Below, one piece after another: positions 8,039 through 15,331 of a DNA stretch of 64,000 nt; positions within the stretch are counted from its first letter, which is position 1; every line of letters starts with the position of its first letter. The position numbers and the translations under genes were made by a program. Origin of the DNA: Pseudoclavibacter chungangensis (lineage in GTDB: Bacteria > Actinomycetota > Actinomycetes > Actinomycetales > Microbacteriaceae); contig NZ_JACCFV010000001.1 of NCBI RefSeq assembly GCF_013410545.1, positions 496,001 to 560,000 on the forward strand, written 5' to 3'. Under the pieces are notes generated by a model that was not told the DNA's origin, did no database searches, and saw nothing but the letters and a program-made list of their open reading frames with translations.

Positions 8039-8898
8039 TTTCTCCCACTTTATGTTCAAGAATCCTTCTTCTCTCAATTGTTGGACTGCTTTGCGTGGGT
8101 ATTGTTTTGCCTGTGGGTGACGTCGCGTTTGCGGAGGAACAATCATCGTATGAGTCTCGCGGTAGGGGGCCACTGCCTGATGGGTCCTATCCGGGCGGCA
8201 ACTGCGAAGTACTCAGTTGTGGGACTTGTGATTCCTCGGTCAGTTCGGACAACCGTTGTGACGGTCAACCACCCGGTTCCACGGAGCGTCCGCCCACTGA
8301 TCCTGACGATGGCCTAGATGATGGGCCCGACGGTGGTTCGGGCGGCGGAGCCGATGGTAGCGATGGTGGTGCGCCGGCGCCCGCACCTCCGCCTCCGATC
8401 CCGGCCGGTGAGGCGGCGTTGGCGCTTTCCGCGGCTTTTGCTCCGTCGCCGATCGAGATCGGGATGGCGCCGAAGGTGAATCCGGATTGGGGGCATCGGC
8501 GGTCGTATGTTGGTTTGCCGATTTGGATGTGGGTTGCGAATCCGTCGGCGTCGTCGTGGGGGCCGACGTCGTGGTCCGGGTCGACTGGTGGACAGACGAT
8601 CGATTTCGTGGCGCAGGTGAGCACGGTGCACTGGGATATGGGCGATGGGGCGATGGTGACGTGTGCGCAGGGCACGCCGTATTCGACGGCGTACGGGAAT
8701 CGGATGTCGCCGTCGTGTGGGCACAAGTACACGCACGTGAGTGCGGGGCAGCCGGGCGGCATGTATGCGGTGACGGCGACGACGAACTGGACGATTGCGT
8801 GGACGAGTCGGACGACTGGGGAGACCGGGACGCTCACAGCCTCGGCGGTGTCCTCGACCGAAGTCGAGATCCTGCAACTGCAATCCGTCAACACCTGA
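8032..8898 (+). CDS. secreted PKD-like domain protein
   Basis: A 288-residue exported protein. The signal peptide covers about residues 1-34 (LLLSIVGLLCVGIVLPVG, cleavage near AFA). A cysteine-containing segment, a Gly/Asp-rich then Ala/Pro-rich linker (residues about 75-125), and a C-terminal PKD-like domain with VHWDMGDGAMVTC and CGHKYTH follow. GTG 8032 overlaps the stop of lipoprotein A; a TTG upstream would only lengthen the overlap. It lies between two paralogous lipoproteins at the end of the pilus operon, so a role in adhesion or envelope anchoring is an inference. Confidence 0.72.
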   Translation: MLISPTLCSRILLLSIVGLLCVGIVLPVGDVAFAEEQSSYESRGRGPLPDGSYPGGNCEVLSCGTCDSSVSSDNRCDGQPPGSTERPPTDPDDGLDDGPDGGSGGGADGSDGGAPAPAPPPPIPAGEAALALSAAFAPSPIEIGMAPKVNPDWGHRRSYVGLPIWMWVANPSASSWGPTSWSGSTGGQTIDFVAQVSTVHWDMGDGAMVTCAQGTPYSTAYGNRMSPSCGHKYTHVSAGQPGGMYAVTATTNWTIAWTSRTTGETGTLTASAVSSTEVEILQLQSVNT

Positions 8899-9003
8899 TC
8901 GCGACGTTGCGCCAGGGGCGGCGCTGCGACGCGGCCGAAATCTGGGACGTCGCGTGGTCGCGTCGTGATCACGTTGATGAGTACTCCGAATTTGAGGGGC
9001 AAA

Positions 9004-9720
9004 ATGCCTGCTGGACTTCGCAGATCGGTCGCTGTCTTGGTGACGCTGACGTCACCGACGCTGCTGGGAGGGTGAGCCGCCGGCGAGTCGGATGGCGCGC
9101 AATCGGCCGCCGAAACGACGACCCAACCCAGTGATCCGTTGCCGACGATGGGGGAGACGCCCGCCGTCACCGACGTGCTACTCGTCGCCGAGGCCGCGAC
9201 GTTCGAGGAGGAGGCGATCTGGTGGGCCGTCCACGCCGCCAATGCGTTCAACGTCGTCCAGTCCGAAGTGATGAACAACCACCCGGACGACACGAGCATG
9301 CTCAACTCGATCGCGAAGGGAGACCCAATCGTCATCGTCGAGTACTACGCCGGGAGGCTCGCGACGAGCGGCCTCGTCATGCCCGGGCTGGCCGAGCAGT
9401 GGGTCATCCCGCAAGAAAGCGTCGTATCGCCCGACCGCGAGAACCGGGAGTCGAGCTTCGGTCGCGTCGAGGTCTGGCTGTGTTCGGGAACCGGTGGTAT
9501 TTCGCTGACGGACGCCGACGGAAACGACGTCCCTCACCAGTACATCCCGCCGGGCCCGCAGTGGATGCTCGCGGAGTACGAGGTCGAGGAATCAGCGTGG
9601 TTCATCACCGCGATTACGGTCTGGCCGGAGGCCGACTACAGTGCTGAAGGCGGGGTGCGCGCACCGAAGCCGAATACCGGGCGCAGATGCGACGAGGCGT
9701 CGCCGTGCGCCGGCCTCTGA
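9004..9720 (+). pseudogene. lipoprotein B, paralogue of lipoprotein A, interrupted
   Basis: A strong ribosome site (GAGGGG, 8993-8998) and ATG 9004 open a signal peptide that reads MPAGLRRSV...TLLGG and then hits TGA at 9073-9075. The same frame continues AAGESD and then the whole domain shared with lipoprotein A (MNNHPDDTS, YYAGRLA, FGRVEVW, LTDADG). The stop is codon 24, exactly where lipoprotein A has its lipobox Cys24. A second lesion, loss of one base near 9638-9641, skips the ancestral TGC-TGA end and adds about 24 foreign residues. Internal ATG 9139 could start a cytoplasmic fragment of 193 residues. Confidence 0.8.
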
Positions 9721-9725
9721 CCTCA

Positions 9726-10604
9726 TCAGGCGAGCAGGTCGAGCGCCTCTCGCGCGATGAGCTCAGGCTCGGTCACGGGGATCAGGTGCGCGGAGCGTTC
9801 GGCAGGCACGAACCGGGCGCCCGGGTGTGCGGCGACCGTCTCGTGGTGTGCCCGCACGAGGCCCGCCCGCAGCGCGCGGTCGAATCGGCCTGGCCGCTGC
9901 CCCGACAACACGCGCATCGGCATGTCGGCGAGCGCGAGCGGGTGCTCGGCCAGCGTCGTGATCTCGGGCGGGACCACACGGTGCTCCGCCGCGATCGCGT
10001 GTGCGGCATCGACCGTCGTCGACGCGGCGACCGTCGCATCGAGGATCGGCTCGGGCAGCCCCCGCAGGGGCACGCGCGAGAGCCTGCCCAGAAGTCCCGT
10101 TTGGGCGAGGGGCACCATGATCGCGCCCTGCGCCTCGCCCGACCAGCGCGCGAGCCGGGAGGTGTAGAGCTCTGCCGCGTGCTCGTCGCTCTGGTCGACG
10201 AGCACGAGCCCCGCAGGTGCACTGCCCTCGGCGAGCAGACGCGCGGCGAGTGTCCGCACGATCGGGCCGCCCCAACTGTGCCCGACGAGCACGAGTCGCC
10301 GGTGCGGGAACGCGTCGACGACGGTCCGGAGGTCGCGCGCGAGGTGGCGAAGGTCGCGCGGCGCATCGCGCACCGGCGAACTGCCGCCGTAGCCGGCGCG
10401 CTCGTAGGCGACGACGCGCGCGTGCCGGGCGAGCCGCGCGTGCACCGGCCCCCAGTACAGGCCGCTCGTGCCGAGCCCCGCCTCGAGGACGACGAGATCG
10501 TCACCCTCGCCCGCCGACATGGTGCGTAGACGCCGACCGTCCCACGCGTCGACGAACCCGTCCTCGCCGAGTAACCCCGCCCCTGGAACCGTGTCCGTGC
10601 GCAT
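9726..10604 (-). CDS. alpha/beta hydrolase
   Basis: A 292-residue cytoplasmic alpha/beta hydrolase. The nucleophile elbow is GHSWGG (Ser at about residue 109), the oxyanion region is VLEAGLGTSG, and a likely catalytic His lies in ERSAHLIPVTEP near the C-terminus. The substrate cannot be read from the sequence; family members are esterases, lipases or peptidases. It is convergent with the pilus cluster and transcribed alone. Confidence 0.85.
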   Translation of the reverse strand: MRTDTVPGAGLLGEDGFVDAWDGRRLRTMSAGEGDDLVVLEAGLGTSGLYWGPVHARLARHARVVAYERAGYGGSSPVRDAPRDLRHLARDLRTVVDAFPHRRLVLVGHSWGGPIVRTLAARLLAEGSAPAGLVLVDQSDEHAAELYTSRLARWSGEAQGAIMVPLAQTGLLGRLSRVPLRGLPEPILDATVAASTTVDAAHAIAAEHRVVPPEITTLAEHPLALADMPMRVLSGQRPGRFDRALRAGLVRAHHETVAAHPGARFVPAERSAHLIPVTEPELIAREALDLLA

Positions 10605-10713
10605 GTGTCGAGCGTACCGAGTCGACGTGGACGCAGCTGTCCCGGCGAGGAGCCGGTCTCAAGCGATCACGGCCCCGCGCGGACCGCGGGCCGCGCCGAC
10701 GACCGCGAAGAGG

Positions 10714-11631
10714 TCAGACGCAGCGCTCGTACACGTGGTCACCGTCGCCGCTCGCGACGAGGTCTCGATCACGCAGGATCGTGAGCGGTGCGCGGTCCGG
10801 CGACGCGCACACGCGCGCGAAGTCCGTCCCACCCTCGGCGAGCGAATCCGGGTACTCGATCTGCAGCACGTGGGGGCCATACACCGACGTGAAGCGCTCG
10901 CATTCCTCGTAGGCGCCGCACTCCTCGACGACCGCGAAATCGAAGCCGAGATCGTCGTGCGCGATCTCGGTCACCTCGGCCGCGTTCTTCTGCGCGATCG
11001 CGAGGCCGTTCGCGTGGGCACGGTCGACGTAGGCGCGTGCGAGCTCGAGCGCGCCGACGCGGTCGATGCGATCGAATCGCGTCCAGGTGTCCAGGTTGTC
11101 GATCTCGACCGCCGCGTACCCCGCTCGCGCACACGAGTCGATGACGGGCCCGATCACAGCCAGGATGCCCTCGCGCTGCGACGCGGTCGACGGGTCGAGC
11201 ACGTCCTCGTCCGGCCAGGCCGGATCGTGCACGGGCACGCCGTCGGCATCGGTCAACAGCAGGTGTGCGCGATCGGCCCGCCACGCCGACGCCTCGTCGG
11301 GCTGCGTCTGGAATCCGTTCACGTAACACACGCTGTAGGCGCCAGGTAGGGCCGGCGCCGAGGCGTCCCGCACGACCACATCCGGCCGCAGCTCGCCGTT
11401 CCCGGTCGCGACGATGTCGGACGGTCCGCCCAGTTGATAGTCGAAGACGCCCTCTGTCGGTGGCAGCTCGAACGCGGACCCGGACGACGAACGAGGCGCG
11501 TCGGAGGTCGCGTTGTCGGACGTGGCATCACCGGGTACGGCATCCGCCGGCCAGCTGCAGCCGACGAGCACCATCGCAGCGGCACACGCCGCGATCACCC
11601 GCGCGATCCGCCTCGAACTCCTGAGCGTCAC
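10714..11631 (-). CDS. GH114-type endo-polygalactosaminidase-like lipoprotein
   Basis: A 305-residue lipoprotein with signal VTLRSSRRIARVIAAC and lipobox LVGC. The rest matches the TIM-barrel glycoside hydrolase 114 pattern: FDYQLGG, CYVNGFQTQPDE, AVEIDNLDTW, AIAQKN and VVEECGAYEEC. The acidic residues in the EIDN and VVEEC strands are the probable catalytic pair. Family members cleave alpha-1,4-galactosamine polymers of extracellular polysaccharide. GTG 11631 has AGGAAGGA upstream and sets the short basic start of the signal; ATG 11697 would add 22 residues. Confidence 0.78.
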   Translation of the reverse strand: MTLRSSRRIARVIAACAAAMVLVGCSWPADAVPGDATSDNATSDAPRSSSGSAFELPPTEGVFDYQLGGPSDIVATGNGELRPDVVVRDASAPALPGAYSVCYVNGFQTQPDEASAWRADRAHLLLTDADGVPVHDPAWPDEDVLDPSTASQREGILAVIGPVIDSCARAGYAAVEIDNLDTWTRFDRIDRVGALELARAYVDRAHANGLAIAQKNAAEVTEIAHDDLGFDFAVVEECGAYEECERFTSVYGPHVLQIEYPDSLAEGGTDFARVCASPDRAPLTILRDRDLVASGDGDHVYERCV

Positions 11632-11777
11632 CGGCACGCGTCCTTCCTGAGGGCCTGGGGCGAGGACGGACGGCCGCCGTCTCGCCGGGTCGATCATGGC
11701 ACCACGTGGTTGCCGATCACCTCAATGGGGCGGCCGCACCTCCGGGCGTGACGACGAGCACCTGCGCCGAGCGCTCG

Positions 11778-12356
11778 TCACCGAGTCCGGCGCGCATATT
11801 CCGCGAGTATCACGCCCGACTCGAAGGCGAGCGTGCCCGTGCGCACCCAGCCAACCGGCTCGTAGGGCCGCTCACCGAAGAGCCGCACCCCACTGCCGAA
11901 CGTCACCGGATTGATCTTGAGCGCGAGCCGGTCGATCTCCCCGCGCAGCTGCGCCGCGAGGGCGCCACCGCCGCACAACCAGATCCCGCGCCCCGGCTCG
12001 CGCTTGAGTCGTCGAACGGTCTCGACCGGATCCGCATCCGTCAGCTCGACGCCGTCGCTCCCGTCCGGCGCTTCGTGTGCATGCGAGAAGACGATCTGCC
12101 GCAGGTGACGATACGGCGAGGGCAGGGCGGGGAGGCCGACCGCGTAGGTGTTCCACCCCATGAGGACCGTGTCGAACGGCCCACCCTCGACGGTAAGCCC
12201 GGCCGCATCGGCGAGCTGCGTCGGTGCGGTGCCCGTATAGCGGGCCCAGATGGGCGCGGCGTGGTCGCCCTCGACCAGGAAGGTATCGAACTCGTGGTCC
12301 GGCCCGGCGATGAAGCCGTCCAGGCCGACGGCCACGAAATAGGTGAGTTCTCGCAT
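11778..12356 (-). CDS. RibD C-terminal/DHFR-like reductase
   Basis: A 192-residue protein of the dihydrofolate reductase-like RibD_C family. It begins RELTYFVAVGLDGFIAGPDH, has the NADPH-binding MGWNTYAVGLP and ends with IWLCGGGALAAQL and ALKINPVTFGSG. The substrate is unknown; most such stand-alone proteins are uncharacterised NADPH-dependent reductases. ATG 12356 has GGAG upstream. It is divergent from a TetR regulator that probably controls it. Confidence 0.82.
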   Translation of the reverse strand: MRELTYFVAVGLDGFIAGPDHEFDTFLVEGDHAAPIWARYTGTAPTQLADAAGLTVEGGPFDTVLMGWNTYAVGLPALPSPYRHLRQIVFSHAHEAPDGSDGVELTDADPVETVRRLKREPGRGIWLCGGGALAAQLRGEIDRLALKINPVTFGSGVRLFGERPYEPVGWVRTGTLAFESGVILAEYARRTR

Positions 12357-12369
12357 GATGACTCCGTTC

Positions 12370-12408
12370 ACGACAGGTGCAGCGGTTGGGAGAGTACGAC
12401 AGATGCAG
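12370..12408. promoter_or_regulatory. direct repeat between reductase and TetR genes
   Basis: A 13-bp sequence ACGACAGGTGCAG (12370-12382) recurs with one change as ACGACAGATGCAG (12396-12408) in the 73-base gap between the divergent genes. The repeats are 26 bp apart. They are candidate binding sites of the adjacent TetR regulator; this is inferred from position. Confidence 0.4.
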
Positions 12409-12429
12409 TGATTGCGCTAGTCTCGGTGC

Positions 12430-12999
12430 GTGGCGAAGAACGAGGCGCGGCGAAACGCGCTCGCGGATGCGGGCATCGTCGTCCTCGCGCGCGAGGGATC
12501 GCGGGGGCTGACGCACCGGGCGATCGACCAGGAGGCGGGCGTGCCGGTCGGCACCGCGTCGAACTACTTCCGCAGCCGCGACGCGCTCGTGAGCGGCCTC
12601 GCCGACCGCATCGGTGCGCGCCTCGCGCCGACGCCCGACGACCTCCAACGCCGCGGCGAACGCGCGCCGGGCCGAGCGCTCTTCGCCGACTACCTGCGCG
12701 ACATCGTCCGGCGGCTCATGGCCGAGCCCGACGTGACGCGCGCGCTGTTCGAACTGCGACTCGAATCGGGGCGCCGCCCCGAGCTCGAGGCCGTGTTCGG
12801 GCCCTGGCTCAGGGCAGGATTCGAGGCGGACCTCGCGTTCAACGTCGCGGCCGGGCTCCCGGGTGGCAGGAGAGAGATCGCGCTGTTCCGCTACGCGATC
12901 GACGGGTTCCTGCTCGATCGGCTCACGACACCCGTCGACCCGGACACGAGCTCCGACGTGGTGATCGACGCGCTCGTCGCCGGGCTCCTGCCCGACTGA
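12430..12999 (+). CDS. TetR family regulator
   Basis: A 189-residue regulator. The N-terminal HTH spans about residues 20-45 (GLTHRAIDQEAGVPVGTASN, then YFRSRDAL), with a helical ligand-binding C-terminal domain. The start is GTG 12430. It is divergent from the RibD/DHFR-like reductase gene, the usual layout for a TetR repressor of its neighbour. The ligand is unknown. Confidence 0.88.
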   Translation: MAKNEARRNALADAGIVVLAREGSRGLTHRAIDQEAGVPVGTASNYFRSRDALVSGLADRIGARLAPTPDDLQRRGERAPGRALFADYLRDIVRRLMAEPDVTRALFELRLESGRRPELEAVFGPWLRAGFEADLAFNVAAGLPGGRREIALFRYAIDGFLLDRLTTPVDPDTSSDVVIDALVAGLLPD

Positions 13000-13168
13000 T
13001 CGCGGGCGGCCGGGCGGACGGGCAGACGGCCGGCGGGCTCGACGGCGAGAATCGACCGTGGTGGCGCACGACGGTCGTTCGCCGGATGGCCGCGTGCATG
13101 AGGGCCGTGTGGCGACGGTAACGCGCGGCTCGCGCCCGAGAGCCCCACGTCGAGGCGTACCGTGAAGC

Positions 13169-13549
13169 ATGACCACGCGCGATGCCACGGGACGAACCCT
13201 CGACGAGTCGGAGGACCTGTTGCTCGACGCCATGCGTCGGAGCGATGTCGAGCAGCTTCGTTCGCTGCTCGCCGACGATCTGGTCTTCACCCTGCCCGAC
13301 GGCACGGTCGTCGGGCGTGAGGCCGACCTGGCCGCCCACCGTTCCGGCTCGACGCGGTTCCAGTCCCTCGCCGAGATCGACCGATCGACGGACGAGCAGG
13401 ACGGCCGCGGCCGCACCCGCACGCGCGTCGACGTCGTGGTGATCGACCGCGGCGACCGGATCGTCGCGATGCTCGACTACGAGCGGTCCTGGTCGATTCG
13501 TGGTGGCGTGTGGCAGGTCGTGTCGGGGAGTGCGACCCCGGTGCTGTGA
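13169..13549 (+). CDS. NTF2/SnoaL-like protein (DUF4440 type)
   Basis: A 126-residue cone-shaped NTF2-like protein: an N-terminal helix with LLLDAMRRSDVEQLRSLLAD, then VFTLPDGTVVGREA and a C-terminal sheet ending GGVWQVVSGSATPVL. Such proteins bind small molecules or act as simple enzymes; the ligand is unknown. ATG 13169 opens the frame. No operon partner is evident. Confidence 0.7.
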   Translation: MTTRDATGRTLDESEDLLLDAMRRSDVEQLRSLLADDLVFTLPDGTVVGREADLAAHRSGSTRFQSLAEIDRSTDEQDGRGRTRTRVDVVVIDRGDRIVAMLDYERSWSIRGGVWQVVSGSATPVL

Positions 13550-13650
13550 CCCGGACGGTCGCGCCACGGCGGCACGACCCTCACGGCTCTCCGCCGCTCG
13601 GTGTCGCGCCGCCGCGGCCGCTCTGTCTCCTTCGGGCCGACGGCGCTCGG

Positions 13651-13721
13651 GCTCAGCCCGCTCGCGCTCAGCCCGCTCGGCTCAGCCCGCTCGGCTCAGC
13701 CCGCTCGGCTCAGCCCGCTCG
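13651..13721. repeat. five 14-bp tandem repeats
   Basis: Five copies of GCTCAGCCCGCTCG (13651-13664, 13666-13679, 13680-13693, 13694-13707, 13708-13721), perfect apart from one extra C between the first two. The last copy holds the stop codon and final residues of the MerR-GyrI gene on the minus strand, so copy number changes could alter that gene's 3' end. Confidence 0.9.
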
Positions 13722-14546
13722 GCCGAGCGGCACGCACACCTCGGTCACGAGATCGGCCTCGTCGACCTGATCGGGCGTCGTCACGTAGAGGTTGAAGGCG
13801 CGGCCGGCCGGCGAGACGTCGTCGCGCACCGCGATCCCCTCGGTCGTGAGGTGGGCGGCGATGAGGTCGTGGGCCTCGCTGATCCGGTCGTACGGACCGA
13901 CGACGCGCGCGACGAGACAGTCGCGGGCCGGCAGCTCGAGCACGTCCACGGGCGGTTCGACGCTCGTTCCGGGTACGACGGGCACGAAGATCGACAGATC
14001 GACGTCGTGTTCGGTGTATTCGTCGTCGTGCTCGATCACGCCACACGGCCCGATCGGGGTGATCGAACGGGCGGCGAGCAGGGGCATGAGCTGCCCCCAC
14101 AGCCGTCCCTCGTCGGAATAGCTCGCGACGGTGCCGCGAAGTGTCGCGACGGTCATAGCGGGGACGGTGGTGCGGTTCAGGGTGATGGGCATGAGATGTG
14201 CTCCGTGATCGAGAAGTCGGGTGATGAGTGACACCCGTCCCGTGGCCGCGCGCTGTTCCGCCACGAGACTCTCGCGCTGCACACACAGCGCTTGCGTCCA
14301 TGCGGGGGTGCCGCGGGCGGCGAGGAGGATGCCGATGGCGGAGACGCCGAACCCGACATCGCGCAGATTGCGGATGTCGGCCGCATCGGCGAGCTGGTGC
14401 GGCGCGTAGCGTCGGTAGCCGCTCGACGGATCGATGTCGGCGGGAACGAGCACGCCCTGCGCGTCGTAGTGGCGCAGCATCCGCACCGACAGCCGGCTCA
14501 GCGAACTGAACCGACCGATCGTCATGAGCGTCGTGATCTCGGCCAT
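13710..14546 (-). CDS. MerR regulator with GyrI-like effector domain
   Basis: A 278-residue regulator of the BmrR/GyrI architecture. A MerR HTH at residues about 7-75 (TIGRFSSLSRLSVRMLRHYD, then SGYRRYAPHQL) is followed by a coiled coil and a GyrI-like domain from about residue 130. That domain contains GVIEHDDEYTEHDVDLSIFV and DCLVARVVGPYDRI. GyrI domains bind drugs or hydrophobic cations. The stop codon lies in a tandem repeat. No efflux gene is adjacent. Confidence 0.86.
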   Translation of the reverse strand: MAEITTLMTIGRFSSLSRLSVRMLRHYDAQGVLVPADIDPSSGYRRYAPHQLADAADIRNLRDVGFGVSAIGILLAARGTPAWTQALCVQRESLVAEQRAATGRVSLITRLLDHGAHLMPITLNRTTVPAMTVATLRGTVASYSDEGRLWGQLMPLLAARSITPIGPCGVIEHDDEYTEHDVDLSIFVPVVPGTSVEPPVDVLELPARDCLVARVVGPYDRISEAHDLIAAHLTTEGIAVRDDVSPAGRAFNLYVTTPDQVDEADLVTEVCVPLGRAG

Positions 14547-14625
14547 GCCTCCATCGTGACGGCTGACACGGTGTGAGGGTCAAGAGTCGTCGCGCGAACG
14601 GCGACCGTGCCCCGAGCGAGGGCCA

Positions 14626-15165
14626 TCACGTGCGACGCAGGATCAGCAGCCCGTCCCAGCCCTTGACGCCGACCGTCTGCACCGCGGTCGCCTCGAGCGA
14701 CGGATCGGCGGCGATGTCCGCCACGAGTTGCCGGACGCCACGGACGCGTACGTCGTCGCTGTGCTCGTCGACGACGGCACCGTCGTGCACGACGTCGTCG
14801 ACGATGATCACGGCGCCGGGGCGGGTCAGTCGGAGGGCGACCGCGAGGTAGGCGGGATTGCTGGGTTTGTCGGCGTCGATGAACACGAGGTCGAACGGTT
14901 CGGTGTGGGTGTCCGCGAGGCACTGTGCAGACTGGGCCGCAGGCCCGCCGACGACGTCGACGCGGTCGGCGACGCCCGCCCGCTCGAGGTTCTCACGGGC
15001 GATCGCGGCAATCGTCTCCTCGAGCTCGAGCGTCAGCACCCGGCCCTCGTCACCCACCGCGCGAGCGAGCCAGATCGTCGAGTAGCCCGCGAGCGTGCCG
15101 AACTCGCCGGAGTCGACCCCGGCCAGATGGTTCCAGTCCGGTACCGGCCGGAGATCTTCGACCAC
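14626..15165 (-). CDS. O-methyltransferase (family 3), short N-terminus
   Basis: A 179-residue SAM-dependent methyltransferase of the catechol/caffeoyl-CoA OMT family. Motif I is EFGTLAGYSTIWLARAV, then VLTLELEE, DLVFIDADKP and GAVIIVDDVVHDG, the usual order of metal and SAM sites. Family members are about 215-225 residues; the roughly 40 residues normally before motif I are missing. The frame upstream of GTG 15165 stays open but does not resemble the family. It may be an N-terminally truncated gene or use a different start. Confidence 0.7.
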   Translation of the reverse strand: MVEDLRPVPDWNHLAGVDSGEFGTLAGYSTIWLARAVGDEGRVLTLELEETIAAIARENLERAGVADRVDVVGGPAAQSAQCLADTHTEPFDLVFIDADKPSNPAYLAVALRLTRPGAVIIVDDVVHDGAVVDEHSDDVRVRGVRQLVADIAADPSLEATAVQTVGVKGWDGLLILRRT

Positions 15166-15331
15166 TACGTCGCACTCGCCCGCGATGTCGGTGAGGACGA
15201 GGCGCGGGAGCTCGCCGCACGCATCGCGGGCGGTGGGAACGCGTGAACCGTGTGCCCGACCACCGAACGGTGGCCGGGCGACGGCGTCGAGCGCGGCGGC
15301 TGCGGCTGCGGCTGCGTCGCGGCCGCACGGT
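15166..15331. other. spacer with short GC-rich hexamer repeats
   Basis: No gene is apparent between the O-methyltransferase and the oleate hydratase gene. It includes about four copies of a CGGCTG hexamer near 15296-15322, at the 3' end of the hydratase gene. Confidence 0.4.

Noticed and set aside
9073..9075. TGA read as selenocysteine in lipoprotein B
   Set aside because: It replaces a cysteine, which is suggestive, but the gene has a second frameshift and a Sec lipid anchor is without precedent known to me; decay is simpler.
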